Shown one piece after another: positions 25,983 through 33,960 of a DNA stretch of 36,787 bases. The notes beneath the pieces were generated by a model. That model had not been told where the DNA came from and searched no databases. It saw only the letters and a program-made list of their open reading frames with translations. Source of the stretch: Intrasporangium calvum (GTDB lineage: Bacteria > Actinomycetota > Actinomycetes > Actinomycetales > Dermatophilaceae); contig NZ_JAPFQL010000024.1 in NCBI RefSeq assembly GCF_028446585.1, forward strand, positions 1-36,787, in the 5' to 3' direction. Every line of letters begins with the position of its first letter. Position 1 is the stretch's first letter. Made by a program: the position numbers and the translations under genes.

Positions 25983-26013
25983 ATTGCTCAACAATCCTGC
26001 AATAGGGCAATTC
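25983..26013. promoter_or_regulatory. Candidate operator between the NRAMP-like and GntR genes
   Basis: ATTGCTCAACAAT (25983-25995) is an imperfect palindrome (10 of 12 paired positions), followed by further GCAAT repeats up to about 26010. It lies in the 139-bp divergent gap, mainly near the GntR start at 26042. A binding site for that FCD-type regulator, controlling both directions, is the simplest reading. Confidence 0.45.
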
Positions 26014-26041
26014 TTGCCGCCGGAAGCCCTAGAGTGACCCT

Positions 26042-26743
26042 GTGCCCAACCGCGTGCTCAGCGAGGCCCTGCGCCTCATCCCCCATCGGCTCCCCACCCA
26101 GCCGTCTGCGGCCGAGCGGGTGGCGGACGCCCTGCGCGAGCAGATCGTCGACGGCAGCCTGCGCTCCGGGACCCGGTTGACCGAGGAGACCATCAGCGCG
26201 GCGCTCGGTTTCTCCCGCAACACGATCCGCGAGGCCTTCGTGCTGCTCATCTCCGAGCGCCTCGCCGCCCGCGAGCCGAACCGCGGCGTCTTCGTGGCCA
26301 CCCCGACGGCCGACGACATCCACGACCTCTACGCCACCCGCCTGCTCGTGGAGCCGAGCGCCCTCGAGTACGGGTCCGGCTGGTCGGACGACACCCCGGC
26401 CGAGCTGCGCCAGATCGTCGAGACCGCCCGGACCGCGCAGGAGCAGGGCGACACGGCCGGGATCGCGCAGGCCAACCAGGATTTCCACCGCGCCATCACC
26501 CGCCTCGGCCAGAGCCGGCGGGTCGACCACCTCATGGCCGGCGTGCTCGCCGAGATGCGGCTCGTCTTCCACCTCATGGACAGCGAGGAGGGCTTCCACG
26601 AGCCCTACCTCGAGCGCAACGACGAGATCGTCCGGCTCCTCGAGCGCGGCGACCGGAGCGCGGCCGCCGCGTCGCTGCGCGGCTACCTCCTCGACGCCGA
26701 GCAGCAGGTGCTCCGGCACACCCTGCCGCCCAGCGCTCGCTGA
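26042..26743 (+). CDS. GntR-family regulator with FCD domain, probable regulator of the 5-oxoproline operon
   Basis: This 233-residue protein has an N-terminal GntR winged helix (about residues 20-85; LREQIVDGSLRSGTRLTEETISAALGFSRNTIREAF) and a C-terminal FCD ligand domain (about 95-220) with the metal-binding type His residues in NQDFHRAI and the HLMDSEEGFHE region. The GTG start at 26042 has no strong ribosome-binding site. It diverges from the permease-pxpABC operon and has no other partner, so local control is likely. The ligand is not known. It could also serve the hydroxyproline palindromes far to the left, since FCD regulators bind related sites, but its own upstream region does not contain that motif. 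Confidence 0.88.
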   Translation: MPNRVLSEALRLIPHRLPTQPSAAERVADALREQIVDGSLRSGTRLTEETISAALGFSRNTIREAFVLLISERLAAREPNRGVFVATPTADDIHDLYATRLLVEPSALEYGSGWSDDTPAELRQIVETARTAQEQGDTAGIAQANQDFHRAITRLGQSRRVDHLMAGVLAEMRLVFHLMDSEEGFHEPYLERNDEIVRLLERGDRSAAAASLRGYLLDAEQQVLRHTLPPSAR

Positions 26744-26767
26744 GGGCGGGAGGAACCCCACCCTGCC

Positions 26768-26797
26768 GTATGCCGCTGGGCCGGCTCAGCGGCATAC
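26768..26797. terminator. Repeat-derived hairpin after the GntR gene
   Basis: Back-to-back inverted copies of the dispersed 11-mer (GTATGCCGCTG 26768-26778, CAGCGGCATAC 26787-26797) form a 30-bp inverted repeat with 15-bp arms differing at a single position (a G-U wobble in RNA). It begins 25 bp past the GntR stop and probably terminates that transcript. Confidence 0.65.
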
Positions 26798-26894
26798 CGC
26801 CGAGTGGGGTGGTGGCTGGGGAGCGTGGCTATCTGGGACCGTGGTGGTTCCGGAACTGACGCGGACGGCGGGTCGTTGGCCCACCGTCCGCCCG

Positions 26895-26920
26895 CCACCG
26901 AAGAGAGCCACCGAAGAGAG
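26895..26920 (+). repeat. Tandem 13-bp repeat in the leader of the CNNM-type gene
   Basis: CCACCGAAGAGAG occurs twice in a row (26895-26907, 26908-26920). Around it, GCGGACGG pairs with CCGTCCGC just upstream, and CCATCCC pairs with GGGATGG directly before the GTG start at 26985. The 241-bp gap 26744-26984 otherwise holds only the hairpin at 26768. A structured leader is possible; I recognise no known riboswitch. Confidence 0.55.
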
Positions 26921-26984
26921 CCATGGACCCCTCTGACGATCCCCGCCATCCCTTGCCCGCCGTGATGCAGGGGATGGTGTCTGC

Positions 26985-28394
26985 GTGAGCCCGCTGCTCG
27001 CCCTCGGTGTTGGACTGGTCGTCGTCGTGCTCATCACCGCGGCCACCGGTTACTTCGTCGCCCAGGAGTTCGCCTACATGGCGGTCGACCGGTCCCGGCT
27101 CGGTGCCCAGGCGGCGGCCGGCGACGACGTCGCCGAGCGAGCGCTGCGGGTGACGCGGCGGACCTCGTTCATGCTCTCCGGCGCGCAGCTCGGGATCACC
27201 GTCACCGGGCTGCTCGTCGGCTACGTGGCCGAGCCGCTCATCGGCGGGTCCCTCGGCGAGATGCTCGGCTGGAGCGGCGTCCCGGCCGGCGTCGGCATCG
27301 CGGTGGGGACGGTCGTGGCCCTCCTCGTCTCGACGCTCGTCCAGATGCTCTTCGGCGAGCTGGTCCCCAAGAACCTCGCCATCGCCCGGTCCGAGCCGGT
27401 CGCGCGCGGGCTGTCGCGGTCCACCCTCCTCTACCTCAAGGTCTTCGGCTGGCTGATCTGGGTCTTCGACCAGGCGTCCAACCTGCTCCTGCGGGCGCTG
27501 CGCATCGAGCCGGTGCACGACGTCGAGCACTCCGCGACGCCCCGCGACCTCGAGCACATCATCGCCGAGTCCGGACAGAGCGGGGACCTCCCACCGGACC
27601 TCACCGTGCTCCTCGACCGCATCCTCGACTTCCCCGAGCAGGACGCAGAGCACGCCATGATCCCCCGCACCCGCGTCGACGTCGTCCACCAGCGCGACGA
27701 CCTGGGCCGGCTGCGCGAGGCGATGGCAGCCGGCCACTCGCGCTACCCCGTCCTCGACCACACCGGCGACGTCGTCGGGGTCGTGCACCTCGAGGACGTG
27801 CTCGCGACCAGCGCGCCACTCGACACACCCGTCAGCTCGCTCGCCCGCCCGGCCGTGCTCGTGCCGACCCTGATGCGCCTGCCGGCGGTGCTCGCGGAGC
27901 TCCGTTCCACCGGAGACAAGCTGGCCTGCGTCGTCGACGAGTACGGCGGCTTCGCCGGGATCATCACCGTCGAGGACCTGGCGGAGGAGCTCGTCGGCGA
28001 GATCACCGACGAGCACGACCCCGACGCACCCAACGAGCCCGTCGTCGACGACGACGGCACGTGGGTCATGCCCGGCGACGTCCATGTGGACGAGGTCGAG
28101 CGGGCGCTCGGCCACGAGCTCCCGCAGGGCGACTACGAGACGGTGGCCGGCCTGGTCATCGCCCAGCTCGGCGACCTGCCCGACGTGGGCGCGACCGTCC
28201 GGATCGAGCTGCAGCCCGACCCCGCCGACCTCATCTCCGACGACACCCCCCGGACCCGGTCCGTGACCGCCGAGGTCCTCGAGGTCGAGCGTCACGTCCC
28301 GTCGCTGCTGCGGCTGACGATCGACGACCCGCGAGGCGAGGGCCGAACCGTCGCTGTCGACGGACCGGCCGACGAGAGGGGGGACGGTCGATGA
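26985..28394 (+). CDS. CNNM/CorC-type membrane protein with CBS pair and CorC_HlyC domain
   Basis: This 469-residue protein begins with a DUF21 (CNNM) membrane domain of about 200 residues (GYFVAQEFAYMAVDRSRL, LSGAQLGITVTGLLVGYVAEP, FGELVPKNLAIA), then a CBS-domain pair (about 220-345, HAMIPRTRVD to TVEDLAEELVGEITDE) and a C-terminal CorC_HlyC domain (about 365-445, MPGDVHVDEVERALG). Families of this layout transport or regulate magnesium or cobalt and were once annotated as hemolysins. It starts with GTG and overlaps the next, related gene by 4 bp (ATGA), so the two probably act together. The metal is not determined by sequence. Confidence 0.9.
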   Translation: MSPLLALGVGLVVVVLITAATGYFVAQEFAYMAVDRSRLGAQAAAGDDVAERALRVTRRTSFMLSGAQLGITVTGLLVGYVAEPLIGGSLGEMLGWSGVPAGVGIAVGTVVALLVSTLVQMLFGELVPKNLAIARSEPVARGLSRSTLLYLKVFGWLIWVFDQASNLLLRALRIEPVHDVEHSATPRDLEHIIAESGQSGDLPPDLTVLLDRILDFPEQDAEHAMIPRTRVDVVHQRDDLGRLREAMAAGHSRYPVLDHTGDVVGVVHLEDVLATSAPLDTPVSSLARPAVLVPTLMRLPAVLAELRSTGDKLACVVDEYGGFAGIITVEDLAEELVGEITDEHDPDAPNEPVVDDDGTWVMPGDVHVDEVERALGHELPQGDYETVAGLVIAQLGDLPDVGATVRIELQPDPADLISDDTPRTRSVTAEVLEVERHVPSLLRLTIDDPRGEGRTVAVDGPADERGDGR

Positions 28395-29410
28395 GCCTTC
28401 CGGTCATCATCACGACGATCGCGATCATCGCGCTGAGCGCGTTCTTCGTCGCCGTCGAGTTCGCCCTCATCGCCGCGCGGCGGCACCGCCTGGAGGACGC
28501 CGCCCCGACCAGCCGGGCGGCCCGGGCCGCGCTGCGCAGCGCCAACGAGCTGACCCTGCTCCTTGCGGGGTCGCAGCTCGGCATCACCGTCTGCACCCTC
28601 GCCCTCGGTGCGATCACGAAACCGGCTGTGCACCACTGGCTCACCCCGATCCTCGCGACGTGGGGGCTGCCGCCGCTGGCTGCCGACGTGGCCGGCTTCG
28701 TGCTCGCCCTCGCCATCGTCACCTTCCTCCACCTCGTCGTCGGCGAGATGGCACCCAAGTCCTGGGCCATCGCCCACCCCGAGCGGTCCGCGACCCTCCT
28801 GTCGCTGCCGATGCGGGGCTTCATGTGGCTGACGCGTCCGGCTCTGCGAGCGCTCAACTCGAGCGCCAACGCCATCCTGCTGCGGTTCGGCGTCCAGCCG
28901 GCCGACCAGGTGTCCGGGGGCCAGGACCCGCAGGCCCTGCTGCACCTCGTCGAGCACTCGGCCAATGTCGGGGCCCTCGACGCGAGCTACTCGACTCAGC
29001 TCGCGAGCGCCCTCGAGCTGGAGACGCTGACCGTCGGGGACCTCGTCGGGCCGCAGAACGCCCCCACCATGGTCGCTCCGACGGCGAGCGCCGGGGACGT
29101 GCAGCGGGCCACGCTCGAGTCCGGCCACCTGCGGATCCTCGTGGGCGCGGGCCGCTCGGTCGACGGAGTGGTCCACGTCAGGGACACCCTCGCCGTGCCG
29201 GGCGAACGACCGGTCCAGTCGGTCATGCGGCCGGTGTTCTCGCTGACCGGCGACACGCCCGTGTATGCGGCGCTCCGCCAGATGCGTGAGACGAGCAACG
29301 AGCTGGCGGTCGTCACCGACGGGGCTGGCGTCGTCGGGGTCGTCACCCTCGCCGACATGCTCGGCCGGCTCTTCCCCGACCCCGAGGAGACGACCTCGGC
29401 CACCGGCTGA
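28391..29410 (+). CDS. CNNM-type membrane protein without CorC_HlyC domain
   Basis: This 339-residue paralogue of the preceding gene has the same DUF21 membrane domain (FFVAVEFALIAARRHRLED, LAGSQLGITVCTLALGAITKP, VVGEMAPKSWAIAHPE) and a CBS pair (about 215-330), but ends there with no CorC_HlyC domain. Actinobacteria often encode such unequal pairs side by side, suggesting a heteromeric metal transporter or efflux unit. Start ATG 28391 overlaps the previous stop. The gene ends at a small hairpin facing the convergent CDF gene. Confidence 0.88.
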   Translation: MSLPVIITTIAIIALSAFFVAVEFALIAARRHRLEDAAPTSRAARAALRSANELTLLLAGSQLGITVCTLALGAITKPAVHHWLTPILATWGLPPLAADVAGFVLALAIVTFLHLVVGEMAPKSWAIAHPERSATLLSLPMRGFMWLTRPALRALNSSANAILLRFGVQPADQVSGGQDPQALLHLVEHSANVGALDASYSTQLASALELETLTVGDLVGPQNAPTMVAPTASAGDVQRATLESGHLRILVGAGRSVDGVVHVRDTLAVPGERPVQSVMRPVFSLTGDTPVYAALRQMRETSNELAVVTDGAGVVGVVTLADMLGRLFPDPEETTSATG

Positions 29411-29431
29411 CGCCTGACGCCTGGTCAGGCG
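29411..29431. terminator. Short hairpin between convergent CNNM and CDF genes
   Basis: CGCCTGA and TCAGGCG (7-bp perfect arms) flank a 7-nt loop. The right arm contains the stop codon of the minus-strand CDF gene and the left arm directly follows the stop of the plus-strand gene. It could terminate both transcripts; it has no U-tract. Confidence 0.45.
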
Positions 29432-30531
29432 CCGTCGAGATGGTGGTCCAGCACGCGGTGCTGCTCCGCGCCGGTGGCGCCGTCCGGACTGACGTGGACG
29501 GTGGCGCGGGCCAGCTTCGGGACATGGTGGAGCAGTCGGTGGTGGGCCTCGATGGCGATGCCGTGGGCGTCGACGACGGACAGTCCCGCGTCCACGGCGA
29601 CCTCCGCCTCGGCGTGGACCCGGTGACCGATCCAGCGCAGCCGCACCGACTCCACCTCGGCGACACCGGGTGTCTCCGCGAGCGTCCGCTCGGCGAGGAG
29701 GACGAGGTCGGGGTCGACGGCGTCCATCAGTCGCCGGTAGATGTCCCGCGCGGCTCCCTTGAGCACGAAGAGGATGGCGACGGTGATGACGAGCCCGATG
29801 ACCGGGTCGGCGAGCGGGAAGCCGGCCATGACCCCGGCGGCGCCGAGGACGACGGCCAGTGAGGTGAAGCCGTCGGTGCGGGCGTGCAGACCGTCGGCGA
29901 CCAGGGCCGCAGACCCGATCTGCCGACCGACCCTGATGCGATAGAGCGCGACGAGCTCGTTGCCGGCGAAGCCGATGAGACCGGCGGCCACGACGACCCA
30001 GGGGTGGGTCAGCGGCTGGGGGTCGACGAGCCGCCGGATCGACTCCCAGCCGGCGAGGACGGCGGACAGCGCGATCATCAGGACGATGAAGACCCCGGCG
30101 AGATCCTCGGCCCGGCCGTAGCCGTAGGTGTAGCTCCGGTTGGCCGGGCGTCGGGCCAGCACGAAGGCGATCCAGAGCGGCACCGCCGTCAGTGCGTCGG
30201 AGAAGTTGTGGACCGTGTCGGCGAAGAGCGCCACCGAGCCGGTGAGCGCGACGACGACGGCCTGGGCCAGGGCCGTGGCCAGGAGCGCGACCAGGCTGAT
30301 CTTGACCGCGCGGATCCCTGCGGCGCTCGACTCCAGCGCTCGGTCCACCGAGTCCGCCGAGTCGTGGCTGTGCGGGCGGAAGACCTCCTGGACCCAACCC
30401 ACAAGGCCGCCCCGGTGGTGGTGCTCGTGGTGGTGCTCGTGGTCGTGGTCGTGGTGGTGGTCGCGACCGTGCTCGTGGTCGTCGTCGTGGTGGCCGTGCC
30501 GGCCGTGCCCGGTCCCGTCGTCGGCGCTCAT
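29425..30531 (-). CDS. Cation diffusion facilitator, zinc-type, with His-rich N-terminus
   Basis: This 368-residue CDF transporter has 17 histidines in its first 40 residues (HHDDDHEHGRDHHHDHDHEH and so on), six membrane segments, the paired HxxxD metal motifs (His108-Asp112 in VHNFSD; His216-Asp220 in LHARTD) and a C-terminal cytoplasmic domain (about 285-365). The HD/HD pattern fits zinc (possibly cobalt or cadmium) export from the cytoplasm. The His-rich tail probably buffers or senses metal. I chose ATG 30531 with TGAGG upstream; a start four codons earlier is possible. The His codons make a GTGGT-rich stretch on the plus strand at about 30410-30510 that could be mistaken for a DNA repeat. 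Confidence 0.9.
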   Translation of the reverse strand: MSADDGTGHGRHGHHDDDHEHGRDHHHDHDHEHHHEHHHRGGLVGWVQEVFRPHSHDSADSVDRALESSAAGIRAVKISLVALLATALAQAVVVALTGSVALFADTVHNFSDALTAVPLWIAFVLARRPANRSYTYGYGRAEDLAGVFIVLMIALSAVLAGWESIRRLVDPQPLTHPWVVVAAGLIGFAGNELVALYRIRVGRQIGSAALVADGLHARTDGFTSLAVVLGAAGVMAGFPLADPVIGLVITVAILFVLKGAARDIYRRLMDAVDPDLVLLAERTLAETPGVAEVESVRLRWIGHRVHAEAEVAVDAGLSVVDAHGIAIEAHHRLLHHVPKLARATVHVSPDGATGAEQHRVLDHHLDGA

Positions 30532-30559
30532 GCGCCTCAGCATAGGAAAGGCGGCAGCG

Positions 30560-31300
30560 TCACTCGTGGTCGGCCGCGGTGAGGGCCTGCCACGCGGAGC
30601 GGATGTGGGCCTCGACGGCCTGCTCGGCATCGTCGGCACGACCCTCGGCGATGGCAGCGTAGATCGCCTCGTGGTCGCGACGCAGGGCGTCGACGACGTC
30701 GGCCCACTCCTCGAGCCGGCGGAACCGGTCGAGGATGGGCAGGCGCATCGACTCGCGGATGGCCACCGTCATGTCGGCTGCGAGCAGGTTGCGGGCGGCC
30801 GCGGCGAGGGCGACGTGGAAGGCGGTGTCGAGGTCGTTGAACCGCTCCCGCGTGATGTGTGGCTCGGCCATGGCCTCGACCATCTCGCGCAGCTCGGTGA
30901 GCTGCTCGGGCGAGGCATGCTGAGTCGCGAGGCGAACACTGAGCCGCTCCAAGGTGATTCGCACCTCGACGACGTCCGGCAGCGGGAAGTTGGCGAGCGC
31001 GACATGGAGGCGCAGGAGGCGCGTCAGTGCGTGGGCCGAGACGGACGTGATCTTGGTGCCGGCCGCTGCCCCCGTGCCCACGGCGGAGCGGACCACGCCT
31101 TGGGCCTGGAGTGTGCGGACGGCCTCGCGAACGGCGGCTCGACTGACCTCGAGGAGCCGCGCCAGCTCACGCTCCGGAGGCAGGTGGTCTCCCACCTTGA
31201 GCTCGCCCGTCAGGATGCGCTCGTCGACCCAATGGAGGACCTTCTCGAAGGCCTGGAGCGCGGCAACCTCCGGTGGGTGGGTGGGCGCATCGACTGGCAC
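30560..31300 (-). CDS. lldR: LldR-like GntR/FCD regulator of the lactate genes
   Basis: This 246-residue protein has a FadR-type winged helix (about residues 18-85; HLPPERELARLLEVSRAAVREAVRTLQ) and an FCD domain (about 95-230) with conserved DLDTAFH and HEAIYAAI segments. It is divergent from lactate permease and lutABC, with two TGGTCTGACC-type operators between them, as in LldR/LutR-controlled systems where lactate relieves repression. The start is GTG 31300, with only a weak ribosome-binding site. The 28-bp gap to the CDF gene downstream contains nothing recognisable. Confidence 0.88.
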   Translation of the reverse strand: MPVDAPTHPPEVAALQAFEKVLHWVDERILTGELKVGDHLPPERELARLLEVSRAAVREAVRTLQAQGVVRSAVGTGAAAGTKITSVSAHALTRLLRLHVALANFPLPDVVEVRITLERLSVRLATQHASPEQLTELREMVEAMAEPHITRERFNDLDTAFHVALAAAARNLLAADMTVAIRESMRLPILDRFRRLEEWADVVDALRRDHEAIYAAIAEGRADDAEQAVEAHIRSAWQALTAADHE

Positions 31301-31338
31301 GAGAGAAGCATGCCATTTGGGGTAAGGATACGGAAGTA

Positions 31339-31353
31339 AGTGGTCTGACCTCT
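31339..31353. promoter_or_regulatory. LldR-type operator 1 (upstream of the lactate promoter)
   Basis: AGTGGTCTGACCTCT is a near-perfect copy of the palindrome at 31394, with one half-site degraded. It lies just upstream of and touches the TTGACA element of the permease promoter. Two sites about 55 bp apart allow looping or cooperative repression by a dimeric FCD regulator. Confidence 0.65.
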
Positions 31354-31382
31354 TGACAGCGCCGCAGAGCCGGGCCTACTTT
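31353..31382 (+). promoter_or_regulatory. Promoter of the lactate permease-lutABC operon
   Basis: TTGACA (31353-31358) and TACTTT (31377-31382) are separated by 18 bp, a good match to a housekeeping-sigma promoter. A transcript starting near 31389 would run through the operator at 31394-31408 before the GTG start at 31442. Confidence 0.6.
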
Positions 31383-31393
31383 CATCCGCATTC

Positions 31394-31408
31394 AGTGGTC
31401 TGACCACT
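31394..31408. promoter_or_regulatory. LldR-type operator 2 (downstream of the -10 element)
   Basis: AGTGGTCTGACCACT is a perfect palindrome with 7-bp arms, containing the TGGT-N3-ACCA pattern common to FadR-subfamily GntR regulators. It begins about 12 bp after the -10 element, where a bound repressor would block transcription. The divergent lldR-like gene supplies the likely binding protein. Confidence 0.75.
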
Positions 31409-31441
31409 TCCCTGCCCATCGTCGTGCACTTCGGAGGACCT

Positions 31442-33199
31442 GTGACCGCCGCAGCCCTACTGCCCAGCGCCTACCAACCCGAGATCGCCCCCGTCGCAGA
31501 CAGCCTCACTGTCTCGGCCCTCATCGCACTCCTGCCCCTGGTGACCGTCTTCCTCACGCTCGGCGTGCTCCGCTGGAAGGCGCACTGGGCGGGTCTGTCC
31601 GCCGTCGCGGTCGCGATCATCGTCGCCTGGCTCTTCTTCAAGATGCCGGTCGGCCTCGCCACCCTGGCCGCAACCGAAGGCGCCGCTTTCGGGCTCTTCC
31701 CCATCATGTGGATCGTCTTCATGGCGATCGTGCTCTACCAGGTCACGGTCCGCTCGGGCCACTTCGAGGACCTGCGGGCGACGTTCCACCTGATCTCCGA
31801 CGACCCGCGCATCCAGGCGATCATCATCGCCTTCTGCTTCGGCGGCCTCCTCGAGGCGCTCGCCGGGTTCGGCGCCCCCGTGGCGATCACCGGCGTCATG
31901 CTCATGGCCGTCGGCTTCTCACCGCTCCGGGCCGCGGCCATCGTGCTGCTCGCCAACACCGCGCCCGTCGCGTTCGGCGCCATCGGCACCCCCATCATCA
32001 CCGCCGGCACCCTGACGAAGATCCCCTACCAGGAGATCGGCGCCTACGTCGGCCACCAGACCCCGGTCATCGCCATCTTCGTCCCGCTTCTGCTCGTCCT
32101 CATGGCCGACGGCCGCCGTGGCGTCCGCCAGGTCTGGCCCGTCGCTCTCGTCGTCGGCTTCGCGTTCGCCGTGGCGCAGTGGCTCTCCGCGACCTACCTG
32201 TCCGTCGAGCTCACCGACATCGTCGCCTCGCTCGTCGCGCTCGCCGCCGCCGTGCTCTTCCTCCGCGCCTGGCACCCCCAGGGTCGCGAGGAGGCCCTCG
32301 ACTCCCTCCACGAGGAGCGCGAGCGCGACCTCGCCCTGGTCGCCGCCACCGCACAGTCCGGCTCCGCCGGCTCGCACGCCGCGGCGGAGCCGCTCGCCGC
32401 GGACGACCACCACGCCAACATGCGGGAGCTCGACGCCCGGGCCCAAGCCCTGTCGCCCGGTCGCATCACGATGGCGCTCTTCCCCTACCTGCTCGTCATC
32501 GTCATCTTCTCCATCGCGAAGCTCGTGCCCGCGGTCAAGGCGTGGCTTTCGAGCACGGACATCAAGATCGCCTGGCCCGGCCTGGCCGGGGAGGTCCTCA
32601 CCCACTCGGGCGACGTCAACAAGTCGGCGACCTACACCCTCCCGTGGTTGAGCTCTCCGGGCACGATGCTTCTGATCGCCTCGCTCATCGTGGCGTTCGT
32701 CTACGGGGTCGGCATCAGCGGCTGGGCGAGCGAGCTCGTCCAGACTGCACACAAGATGCGCTTCGCCTTCCTCACCGTGGCTTCCGTGCTCGCCCTGGCG
32801 TACGTCATGAACCTCTCTGGCCAGACGATCACGATCGGGACGTGGATCGCCGGCGCGGGCGTGGCCTTCGCCTTCCTCAGCCCGATCCTCGGCTGGCTCG
32901 GCACGGCGGTCACCGGCTCCGATACGAGCGCCAACGCCCTCTTCGCGACGCTCCAGCAGACCGCCGCCAAGGAGATCGGGCTCGATCCCACGCTGCTGGT
33001 CGCAGCGAACACCTCGGGCGGTGTCGTGGGCAAGATGATCAGCCCGCAGAACCTCACCATCGCCGCGACCGCCGTTGGCCTGCTCGGCCGCGAGTCGGAC
33101 ATCTTCCGCAAGGTCGTGCTCTGGAGCGTCGGGCTCATCATCGTGATGTGCATCCTCGTCGGCCTCCAGTCGACCGTTCTCGCGTGGATGTTGCCGTGA
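31442..33199 (+). CDS. lctP: L-lactate permease
   Basis: This 585-residue membrane protein of the LctP family has about twelve hydrophobic segments. Recognisable parts are PLVTVFLTLGVLRWKAHWAG and the motif CFGGLLEALAGFGAPVAITG near residue 140, typical of lactate and glycolate permeases, and GTAVTGSDTSANALFATLQ near 495. It imports lactate with protons; glycolate is an accepted substrate of some relatives, of note given glcDEF in this window. I chose GTG 31442, with GGAGG four bases upstream, over GTG 31424. It overlaps lutA by 4 bp (GTGA), and the four genes form one operon. Confidence 0.93.
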   Translation: MTAAALLPSAYQPEIAPVADSLTVSALIALLPLVTVFLTLGVLRWKAHWAGLSAVAVAIIVAWLFFKMPVGLATLAATEGAAFGLFPIMWIVFMAIVLYQVTVRSGHFEDLRATFHLISDDPRIQAIIIAFCFGGLLEALAGFGAPVAITGVMLMAVGFSPLRAAAIVLLANTAPVAFGAIGTPIITAGTLTKIPYQEIGAYVGHQTPVIAIFVPLLLVLMADGRRGVRQVWPVALVVGFAFAVAQWLSATYLSVELTDIVASLVALAAAVLFLRAWHPQGREEALDSLHEERERDLALVAATAQSGSAGSHAAAEPLAADDHHANMRELDARAQALSPGRITMALFPYLLVIVIFSIAKLVPAVKAWLSSTDIKIAWPGLAGEVLTHSGDVNKSATYTLPWLSSPGTMLLIASLIVAFVYGVGISGWASELVQTAHKMRFAFLTVASVLALAYVMNLSGQTITIGTWIAGAGVAFAFLSPILGWLGTAVTGSDTSANALFATLQQTAAKEIGLDPTLLVAANTSGGVVGKMISPQNLTIAATAVGLLGRESDIFRKVVLWSVGLIIVMCILVGLQSTVLAWMLP

Positions 33200-33960
33200 G
33201 CGCAGTGCCGCGCTCGGCACCTGATCTGCGCGTTGCCCTGTTCGCCACCTGCTTCAACGACACGATGTGGCCCGAGACGCCGAAGGCGACGGTCCGCCTC
33301 CTCGAGCGGCTCGGGTGCAGGGTGGAGTTCCCCACGGAGCAGACGTGCTGCGGACAGATGTTCACCAACACGGGGTATGCCGCTGAGTCCCTTCCGCTCG
33401 TCCGCCGGTTCGTCGACGTGTTCGGGGACTACGACGCCGTCGTGGCTCCGTCCGGCTCGTGCGTCGGCTCGGTGCGCGAGCAGCACCGGATGATCGCCGA
33501 GGGGGACGAGCGGCTGATGAGCCGGGTGGACGAGGTGGCCCCCAAGGTCTACGAGCTGTCCGAGTTCCTCGTCGACGTCCTGGGGGTCACCGATGTGGGT
33601 GCCTACTTCCCGCACCGGGTCACCTACCACCCGACCTGCCACTCGCTGCGGATGATCCGCGTCGGTGACCGGCCCCTCCAGCTGCTGCGCGCCGTGCGGG
33701 GCATCGACCTCGTCGAGCTGGGCGGGGCCGAGGAGTGCTGCGGCTTCGGTGGGACCTTCGCGGTCAAGAACGCCGACGTGTCCATCGCGATGGGGTCCGA
33801 CAAGGCCCGCAACGTGCTGGACACCGGGGCGGAGGTGCTCGTCGCCGGCGACAACTCGTGTCTCTCGCACATCGGCGGGATCCTCGGCCGGCAGCGGTCC
33901 GGTGTGCGCACCATGCACCTCGCCGAGATCCTCGCCTCGACCGAAGGAGACCCGGCATGA
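33196..33960 (+). CDS. lutA: Lactate utilization protein LutA (CCG-domain Fe-S protein)
   Basis: This 254-residue protein has two CCG cysteine-rich domains, with TCCGQMFTNTG in the first half and CHSLRM plus ECCGFGGTFAVKN in the second. It is the usual LutA layout, related to the C-terminal half of GlcF. With LutB and LutC it oxidises L-lactate to pyruvate. The GTG start overlaps the permease stop. A further in-frame GTG lies four codons upstream, inside the permease gene. A copy of the dispersed 11-mer lies within the gene (33375-33385). Confidence 0.92.
   Translation: MSAVPRSAPDLRVALFATCFNDTMWPETPKATVRLLERLGCRVEFPTEQTCCGQMFTNTGYAAESLPLVRRFVDVFGDYDAVVAPSGSCVGSVREQHRMIAEGDERLMSRVDEVAPKVYELSEFLVDVLGVTDVGAYFPHRVTYHPTCHSLRMIRVGDRPLQLLRAVRGIDLVELGGAEECCGFGGTFAVKNADVSIAMGSDKARNVLDTGAEVLVAGDNSCLSHIGGILGRQRSGVRTMHLAEILASTEGDPA

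Noticed and set aside
28292-30397. Open frame of 701 codons on the minus strand
   Set aside because: Covers the CNNM-type gene on the other strand and another frame of the CDF gene; no domain and strongly biased composition.
30410-30510. GTGGT-rich microsatellite-like stretch
   Set aside because: Explained by His codons of the CDF transporter's metal-binding N-terminus on the minus strand.
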